This document shows, piece by piece, positions 57,466-64,000 of a DNA stretch of 64,000 nt. The translations under genes were made by a program, and so were the position numbers. Position 1 is the stretch's first letter. Each line of letters opens with the position of its first letter. The DNA lies in the NCBI GenBank assembly GCA_027604705.1, contig JADHYV010000042.1, forward strand, positions 1-64,000, read 5' to 3'. This stretch comes from Allomyces arbusculus. Taxonomy: Eukaryota > Blastocladiomycota > Blastocladiomycetes > Blastocladiales > Blastocladiaceae. Under the pieces are notes generated by a model. It saw only the letters and a program-made list of their open reading frames with translations. It ran no database searches and was not told the origin of the DNA.

Positions 57466-58278
57466 TCACTCGACAACAACTTCCCGCCTTCGCACTCCTC
57501 CAGCCAGGACTAAATCGAACCCATTGATGCTGGGAACTTGATCCGCGTACAAGTGCAACGCAGCAAGAGACAGCAATCGACGCACGACCTCAGCTGCATT
57601 TTGCCACGCGTGTTCGCCCAGATCAGCCAGAGCAAAGTGCGTGAGCGAGGCCGGGGCGATCGAAAAGAGCGCGTTCGCGACAGCAACCGCTTTCGTACTG
57701 TCCGCCGCCAGGCTTGAGCCAAACGAAATGGAGAATTTGCGCAAATGCAGAAACACAGCAGAGATTTCAACATTGCAATTGCCATCAGACATCATGTCAG
57801 TCACGCCCTCCAACAGCAACTTGACAGGCGACAGGAAGATTCAAATTGCTTCAATATGACATTGTCAAGGCGCGTTTCCGTGCACTGCGGCGCCATGGTG
57901 ACCGCATCCCAACTGTGGTCTTGCAACGTGTGGCAGCGCCGGGTCATTTTGGCAACTACAGGAGGCACGACCAGTGCCCATCGAATGAGGCGCCGTCCTA
58001 GCAGGAATTTCGTGGTGCAGGCACCGGCATGCGGTTGACAGTCCGGAGCGGTAAAATCAAGTACCATCGCGCATATCAGTGGAGCCACGGCCGGACGGTC
58101 GCACCGACAGCCCACCACGACGATTAGCGACTTGCAGGCAGCGTATAAAAAAGACTGGTGCAGGAAGGGCTAGGTGAGGCAAGGTGATGCAGTCGCGGCG
58201 GAACAGGAGCTCGGCAATGCGCTCCAGCATAACGTGTGGTAACTTGTCGAGTTGCAGCAAGTCGGAAAAGTCGGTCAT
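57466..58278 (-). pseudogene. F-box/LRR-family locus, possibly still a gene
   Basis: The ATG at 58278 opens an F-box (LLQLDKLPHVMLERIAELLF, then CITLPHLALPAPVF), matching the segments at 43.1 and 53.6 kb. About 460 bp further on, in the same frame, a 118-codon stretch holds LRR-like text (NVEISAVFLHLRKFSISFG, PASLTHFALADLG, LLSLAALHLYADQVPS) and stops at 57466. The middle part reads openly only in another frame (57801-58118), and no splice pair that I tried joins all three. It is the best candidate for a live member of this family, since it has an in-frame ATG, but it is unresolved. Confidence 0.5.
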
Positions 58279-58692
58279 GTTGTAATCGGCCTAGTCTTTT
58301 TGTTGACTGGCTTGCCAGCAGCAATGAATCTGTTCTGCGGGATTGTCGTGGGCAGCTGTTGCTCGCTCAAACTACTTTGTTGACAGTCAATCGTGATCGC
58401 GACCGCGTCTGGTGCTGGTGAAGGCTCTTCACCGCATTCCACCCTAGTTTTGGCGCTGCTGGGACGATCGATACTTTAACACGGCTCATTCATCTTATGT
58501 ATTTATGATGGTTGTGGACGGCGACCGCCGGCACGGCACAAAGAACGAGGTGCAGAACGGATTGGGAACGCCAACGGACGCACCAGGCACCGCCGCGCGC
58601 ACTGTTGGCCGTCAAATGACTGACGAGTATCAAATCAATACAAATACACGAACCAGACCTACCCTCCCAACAAGCCAAGCCAACCCCATCCC
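58279..58692. other. intergenic, no gene seen
   Basis: These 414 bp separate the F-box/LRR locus and the TMEM164-like gene. Nothing is recognised. Confidence 0.35.
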
Positions 58693-59913
58693 TTACTCGC
58701 CCTTGACCTTGTCCGCGCTCCTCTCGCCGCGCACCGTCCTTGCGACCCACTTCACGGCGCGTTCCGCCCACGTCGCGGCCGCGAGCATCCCGTCCATGTA
58801 GATGAACCGCATCCCGATCGTGAGCACCATGGCGCCGAAAAACATGGCGAGCCGGTACCATTTCCCAAACATGGCGAGCGGGCCCGGCGGTGGCGAAAGA
58901 ACATAATTCAAGTTGACGCCCGAGAACACACCCAACACGGCGAGCCCCGCCGAATGGTAGAGCGCGACAGCGACAAACGCGAGAAGGGCGACCATGAGCC
59001 GGCGTGACGTGACGACCGAGTACTCACCCGTGCGCGCGAGCCAGATCGGGACGGCGAGAATCAAGACGTGTTCGGCAATGAAATTGGAGATGTGCAGCGG
59101 CGTCTTGTGCGTGCGCAAGTCGGGTTGCGCGAGCGCCAGGACGGCGCCCCATTGCGCGCACGTGAAGAGATTGAAGAGCAGGTGTCGTGGCTGCCAGGAC
59201 CGTGGCGTTGCGAGTAAGGCCGCGAGCAGGCCCGCCGACATGTGACACGGCTGCAGCATGAAGAAGAGCGTGCCCTCGTGGTATTTCTGGTGGAACGTGA
59301 TGAGCCAGGACGTGATGAGCATGGCCTGCGGGACGCCGACGCGCCACGGCCACGAGAGGCGGGGTGTTGGGCAGACGGGTTCGTTGACGAGGTCGTTCGC
59401 GGTTTCCGAGACGCGCAGGGAGGCCTCGTGCACGGATTCGGTGACGCGCTGCGACACGTCATGCACGGCCTGGTGCGCAGTCGTGTGCATGTCGTCGAGC
59501 GTCGATTGCACGGCCTGCGAGGCTTCATCGATTCGCGTTTGCACGGCGAGCGACGCTTCGTCAAGCTTGGATTGCACGGCGAGCGAGGCCTCGTCGAGCT
59601 TGGATTGCACGGCGAGCGAGGCCTCGTCGATGCGCGACTGGACCAAGTGCATTTGCCTTGACGCCGTCTTCATCAATTGCGCCTGGACTTTGCGTCCGCG
59701 GTCCGAGTTGAGCAGGAAGGGCAGCGACGAGAGAAAGATGGCATTGAGCCCGACAAACTCGAGCACGTGCTGCCGTGGCGACAGGAACCAGTAGCCCCAG
59801 TAGTCGGACTCTTCGACATGGCCGGCGTGCACGAGTGGCGAGGTTCTCTGAATGAACGCGGCGACGGGGGTCACGAGCACATTGTCGAGTAGCGTCACGA
59901 TCTGGGTGGCCAT
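58693..59913 (-). CDS. TMEM164-like membrane protein with 11-residue repeats
   Basis: This intronless gene encodes 406 residues from the only in-frame ATG, at 59913. The membrane core matches TMEM164: HQKYHEGTLFFMLQPCHMSA (invariant-looking Cys223-His224), then RHLLFNLFTCAQWGAVLAL, then ISNFIAEHVLILAVPIWLAR and VLSPPPGPLAMFGKWYR. Human TMEM164 is reported to act as a phospholipid acyltransferase using that Cys; the activity here is inferred. Between the first membrane segment and the core, residues 94-170 are seven consecutive 11-mers (RIDEASLAVQS, KLDEASLAVQS, KLDEASLAVQT, RIDEASQAVQS and three weaker ones). They predict a long amphipathic helix able to lie on a lipid surface. I know of no such insert in animal TMEM164. 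Confidence 0.8.
   Translation of the reverse strand: MATQIVTLLDNVLVTPVAAFIQRTSPLVHAGHVEESDYWGYWFLSPRQHVLEFVGLNAIFLSSLPFLLNSDRGRKVQAQLMKTASRQMHLVQSRIDEASLAVQSKLDEASLAVQSKLDEASLAVQTRIDEASQAVQSTLDDMHTTAHQAVHDVSQRVTESVHEASLRVSETANDLVNEPVCPTPRLSWPWRVGVPQAMLITSWLITFHQKYHEGTLFFMLQPCHMSAGLLAALLATPRSWQPRHLLFNLFTCAQWGAVLALAQPDLRTHKTPLHISNFIAEHVLILAVPIWLARTGEYSVVTSRRLMVALLAFVAVALYHSAGLAVLGVFSGVNLNYVLSPPPGPLAMFGKWYRLAMFFGAMVLTIGMRFIYMDGMLAAATWAERAVKWVARTVRGERSADKVKGE
59404..59634 (-). repeat. 33-bp tandem repeat coding for 11-mers
   Basis: Seven 33-bp units lie within the TMEM164-like gene. The first three or four are nearly identical at the DNA level (GAGGCCTCGTCGA...GCTTGGATTGCACGGCGAGC), and the last three are diverged. 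This suggests recent expansion at one end of an older array. Confidence 0.8.
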
Positions 59914-60781
59914 CGTCGTTGCGGTTGCCGTCGTCGAGTCGAGCGGGGGTCGGGGAGCGGAGCAAGCGAGGGGCAAAGTCAAGTGGAGGCCGCCGGTCGG
60001 GGTACGAGGGGGAGAAATGGGCCGCGCCAACGGGCCCTGATACAGAGTCGACTGTCGATGCGTCGGTGGAATCGAGCGTGTGCGCGGACACGCCACGCAA
60101 CGTCGAGCGTCGGGCGGTGCGTCGGATAGAGATTTGCTGGGGGAGCGCGCAGTCGGCGGCGTGCTGCAGGACAGTTTCAGGCACGGTGGCGTGCGTGCGG
60201 GGGTTTGGAGTTGATGGATGCAGGAGCGGCGGTGAGCGATGGCGCTGGGTGTCGGTGCCGAGCTTGGCGTGGCGAGTCGAGTGCGGGGAGTTGTCGGCTG
60301 TGGGGGATCTCCGCGCGAGAGTCGGGAGTCGTGGTGCAGGCGGTGCTGGCGGTGCAGGCGGAGAGCGTCCGACAGACGGGCCGCAAACGTGTGCGTTGTC
60401 AGCGCGCGACCTTTTCCAGCAAGCGGTCATCGGCGGCGGGCCAGTCCAGGGTGTGACGTGGTGCGCATCAAAGTCTGCTTCTCGCGGTTGGCGGAAGCGC
60501 CCCGATGCGGGACCGTTCGGAGCGCGACCGGGGGTGGGGCGCCGATGCAACGCATTTGGGGCGCGGCCCCCGTGTCTCGCACTGCCACGTCTCGCATGCG
60601 GTGCGGCGCGGCGGCGCACACGTCACGCCGATCACCGGACCGCGGCCGCATCGCATGACAGTCTGCGTCGTTGTTGCCGCGACTGCCATCGTTCTCGCGC
60701 TGTTAGCGATCTTGATCAGCTGCGACCGCAGATCCCGCTCGGGCCTCGCACGCCAACCGCTCCCGACTTGCTGCACTTCAC
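59914..60781. promoter_or_regulatory. divergent promoter region
   Basis: These 868 bp of GC-rich DNA separate the TMEM164-like (-) and HEATR6-like (+) start codons. Many overlapping open frames reflect base composition. No specific element is called. Confidence 0.35.
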
Positions 60782-63651
60782 ATGCCCGCCGACGCTGCGC
60801 CCAGTCCGCCGGGCACCGGTGGACCGTCGCCGACCGGCACGCTCGCGCCCTCCGCCTTTCTCGCCAGGGTCAGTGCCATCAACGAACAAATGCACTCAGC
60901 ACATCGCCAGCAGCACCCGTGCCTGACTCGCTCCACTCTCTACCCGACAGTGGTCCCATCTCGACCAACGCGGTGCCACGCTCGCCGAAATCGACGCGAC
61001 CGAGCGCGCTGCCGGCACGACTCTTTCCGACGACCTCAAGGCCCTCACTGCAGCATTACCCGACGCGCCGCCCAAAACCCTCTCCGAAATCGCTGCGCCG
61101 CTGTGCAGTACACTCCTCGCGTGCACACGGCATGGCGCGCGCGACATCCCGCGGCTCGCCATCCATACGCTCGGCCACTTGTTTGCTCGCGTCGGCCACC
61201 GGCTCGATCACTCGCTGTCCCGCAAGGCGCTCGCCGTGGTCGTCGCGCACGTGGTCGCTCCCGTCCAACGCATCAACGACCACGCTGCTTCCCCCGAAGA
61301 CCGACGGCTCGTTTCCGCGACCTTGCGCGCGCTGCACTGGGTCCTCGCTGAAGCGCGCGGCGCGCTCTACCTGACCCCACCCACCGCCAAATCCGTTGAC
61401 GCCATTGACACGGACGCGCTTACGACCATTGTCGATGCATTGCACTGGTGCATTTTCCGCGCCAAGTCGAACCCGTGGCTCGCCGCATCCACGTTCCGCA
61501 CCGTCGCCAACTCGCCGACGTTGCGCCATGCCGCCGTGACCCGCCGTCGGTCGGCCGCGTCGGTCGCCTCGCCCTCGCCGTCGGACTCGGACATGTCCGA
61601 CGCCGACGGCGCTGCGCGCGAACCCGCGGGGAAGATCCGACTGAATGCACTGACCTTGCTCACGACCGTTGCGCACGCGGCGGGGCGGCACTTGTTCCCG
61701 CACTGGGACAAGTTTCTCGGGATCGATGCGAGTTCGTTGCTGGCCGTCATGAAGAACGATGCTCTACCGCGCGTGCGCACGCTGGCCGCGGTCGCTTTGG
61801 CCGCGATGGTGGAGGGCGCGAAACCGTTTCTTGGGATGCGGAGCGTCGCGGGACATCCAGTACCGACAGCACCGACAGGCGCGAGTTTTACGAGTCTGTC
61901 ACAGAAAGTGGCCATGTGGGCGGCGCAAGTGCACGCGGCGTGCTTGGCGTGTGTGAAGCATCAACCGATGCCGAGTGCCGAGTCTGTGCAGCTCATCAAG
62001 GTACATTCACTTGGTCTTTTTACCGGGGTGGAAACGCCGTTCTGAACTCATTTTTGCAATACAGACCTTCTCCACGGTCGCCATGACCTTCGACTACTCG
62101 ACCCGCCCGACCGACCTCGCCGCATACGTGAACGCTCTCCTTGACCACGCCGCCGGCCCGGACCGACTCGTGGCCGCGACCGCGCTCTCCTCTCTCGCCG
62201 ACACGCTCCCGCAGTTGTCGACCACCGCCATTCCCGCTGGCGTCATTGACCGCATCCTCGCGACCGCGACAGCACCCAAATCCGGCGCAGGACCCGACGC
62301 TTGGCGGCTCGTCGCGCACCTTGCGCCGTCCCTCTATCCCGCACAACTTGATTCAGCCTGGACCGCGACAACGACCGTCTTCACTGCTCTCCTCGCAACC
62401 GCTGAACCCGCTCCGGCGGTACCGCCACGCACGACCTCCCCGCTCGCCCCACCCGTCGTCTCCCCCGTCCTCGTCTGCGTCGAGTCCCTCGTCGCGGCCG
62501 CGGCCGCACAAGATCATCGGGAGGCCGACTGGTGGCAGGCAGTACTCGATACAGTCATCCTACCGCTCGTCACGAGAGAAGTACCGGGCGAGTGGGTCGC
62601 AAGCGGGTGGCACTGTCTCGCTTCCGTGCCGGTGGCGGTGTTGGACGGATTGCCGCGCCCGATGCAAGTGTTGCTGATGACGACGGTGCTCGCGCACGCG
62701 GCGGCACCCGACGAGGACGGGGAAGGATCCGGCTCGGAGACGCAGGCGCAGGTCCGGGCTGCGGCGTGTCGCGCGGTTGGGGCGATGGTGGTGGTGCCGG
62801 CGTGGCAGGAGGTACGCCTTCACTTTTATGTTCTGCGGCGGGTCGTTGCACTGAGTCTCACCGATTTGCGATTCTAGGACGACCAATTCCTGCACGACGC
62901 GGCACACACTCTCCTCTCCGCCTCCACCGCGTCCTCCCTGCCCATCCGCGTGCGTGCCGCCTGGGGTCTCGCAAACCTCGGGTCCCTCCCCACTCTCCCG
63001 CTCCCGGCCCCGCTCCTGGCGGATATGACGCACGCGGCCCTCGCCGCGTCCACCGACCATGACAAGTGCCGCGCGTCGGGCGTGCGCGCCCTGGGGGTTC
63101 TCTACGCGCGGCTGCTCTCGCTCGACCAGCGTCGACCCACGTCCTCGCTCGAATCGCAAGTCATGGCCGCGCTGTCCAAGGCGATCGCAGCCGGGCCCGT
63201 GAAGGTGCGGTGGAATGCGTGCCGTGCGGCCAAGTGTGTTCTCGAGGCCAAGTCGCAGTTTGTCCAGGCGGAAAGGGTGGTCGGCGCACTGCGCAAGGCG
63301 ATGCGGGTCGGGAAGAATTTCAAGGTGCGTATTCACGCGGCTGCGGCGTTGGGGGCCGTAGGTTCGAGGGTGGATGTGGGGGTCGCGACGGAGGTGGTGA
63401 CAGAGTTGCTCGAGTTGGTGGATAAGGAAGGGGGCGGTGGTTATGTGGGCGCAATGGCCGAGTACCAGCGCGAGTTGGTCGTGGCGGCAAGGGCGGCTGC
63501 GGATCGCGTGCTGGCGGTGATGGAGAAGGAGGACGCGGGAAGGGTGCGCCAGCTGCGCGAACGGTGGAGAGAGTTGCAAGCCGCGGATGGGGTCGAGGAG
63601 GGTATGAGGGCGATCAGCGTGCGCGACGACACGGATCGCGACGCGCCGTGA
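60782..63651 (+). CDS. HEAT repeat-containing protein 6 (HEATR6)-like
   Basis: This four-exon gene (introns 60869-60950, 62001-62064 and 62812-62877) encodes 885 residues with exact phase at each junction. It is an all-helical HEAT/ARM scaffold of unknown molecular role. Family marks are in the C-terminal third: PIRVRAAWGLANLGSL, KCRASGVRALGVL, VKVRWNACRAAKCVLEAKS and KNFKVRIHAAAALGAVGSRV. The last two mirror the KVRWNACYA and CKNFKVRI blocks of animal HEATR6. Earlier repeats (IRLNALTLLTTVAHAAG, LPRVRTLAAVALAAMVEGAK) match its DUF4042-type N-half. A Ser/Asp-rich linker (SPSPSDSDMSDAD) sits between them. The ATG at 60782 is the first in frame. The first exon is only 29 codons. Confidence 0.8.
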
Positions 63652-64000
63652 CGAAGAACACGAGTTTTGACGTCGAAGTTGGTCCTGGTGCGCGATCGTG
63701 TCGAGAGCGTTTGTGGTCGTCCTAGCACGTCTCCTGGCGCGTCTCTCTCCCTTTCAACTTTTTGGTTTTTATCGTGGCGGCGTCTGCCGCGTCCCTCGAG
63801 TCAGAAAGCGTGGTTCCGGGGCGGGCGATTGGCGTGCTTGCATTTTCCAAACGACAAGCACAGCCGCCGCCTTCTCCGAAAATGAGCGCATGTTGCTTTT
63901 TTTCAACCAATCGCCGACTGATCAGCTGCTGCGGCATGCTCCTCTACCGTTCCCAGGGCGCCCAAAAGACGCCATCATCATGCCGCCCGCGACGCGTCTC
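63652..64000. other. 3' flank to window end
   Basis: T-rich DNA follows the HEATR6-like stop. No further gene is recognised before the window ends. Confidence 0.35.

Noticed and set aside
59404-59634. CRISPR-like or minisatellite array
   Set aside because: The 33-bp units are contiguous with no spacers, keep one reading frame and encode 11-mers inside a good gene. They are coding repeats.

Overview
The window looks like nuclear DNA of a flagellated, early-diverging fungus; a blastocladiomycete such as Allomyces or a close relative fits best. The reasons are: GC-rich genes with very short GT-AG introns (33-208 bp in my models); a GPI-type GH18 chitinase and a fungal-style glycogenin; and genes that flagellated lineages keep and most fungi have lost, namely an AK9-type multi-domain adenylate kinase, an LRRC51-type protein, a class C (GABA-B/mGlu-like) receptor and a TMEM164-type protein. 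The species is an inference, not a database result.

Layout. About 1-7.1 kb is a graveyard of Ty1/copia LTR-retrotransposon pieces in both orientations, with several solo or nested LTRs. From 7.3 to 20 kb lie a class C GPCR with an unusual C-terminal PH-like domain (-), a mitochondrial enoyl-CoA hydratase (-) head-to-head with a cytochrome P450 (+), and a 14-exon AK9-like kinase (-). From 20.5 to 22.5 kb a 102-residue unknown protein (-) faces an F-box-like/TPR-like/EF-hand protein (+). From 23.1 to 27.2 kb is a decayed tract with F-box/LRR remnants and a dead paralogue of a membrane protein that is intact at 41.5 kb.

From 27.2 to 42.6 kb come LRRC51-like (-) head-to-head with the tRNA-splicing endonuclease subunit SEN2 (+), an unknown membrane protein (-), a large LRR protein (-), the chitinase (-) and the intact membrane protein (+). 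From 42.9 to 46.5 kb is a second decayed F-box/LRR tract. From 48.4 to 63.7 kb are a glycogenin with a C-terminal membrane anchor (+), another F-box/LRR remnant (-), Ku80 (+), one more F-box/LRR locus (-), a TMEM164-like protein (-) and a HEATR6-like HEAT-repeat protein (+).

The genes do not form one pathway; this is ordinary eukaryotic gene order with several divergent pairs. The most distinctive observations are a 6-nt microexon that completes the chitinase catalytic motif, the GPCR-PH architecture, seven perfect-register 11-residue repeats in the TMEM164-like protein, the membrane-anchored glycogenin, and copia elements whose primer-binding site matches the anticodon arm of fungal initiator-Met tRNA. 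Exon models were built by eye from splice motifs, reading frame and family similarity. In most genes the summed exon length is a multiple of three, which supports them; Ku80 and the P450 each need one frame correction.
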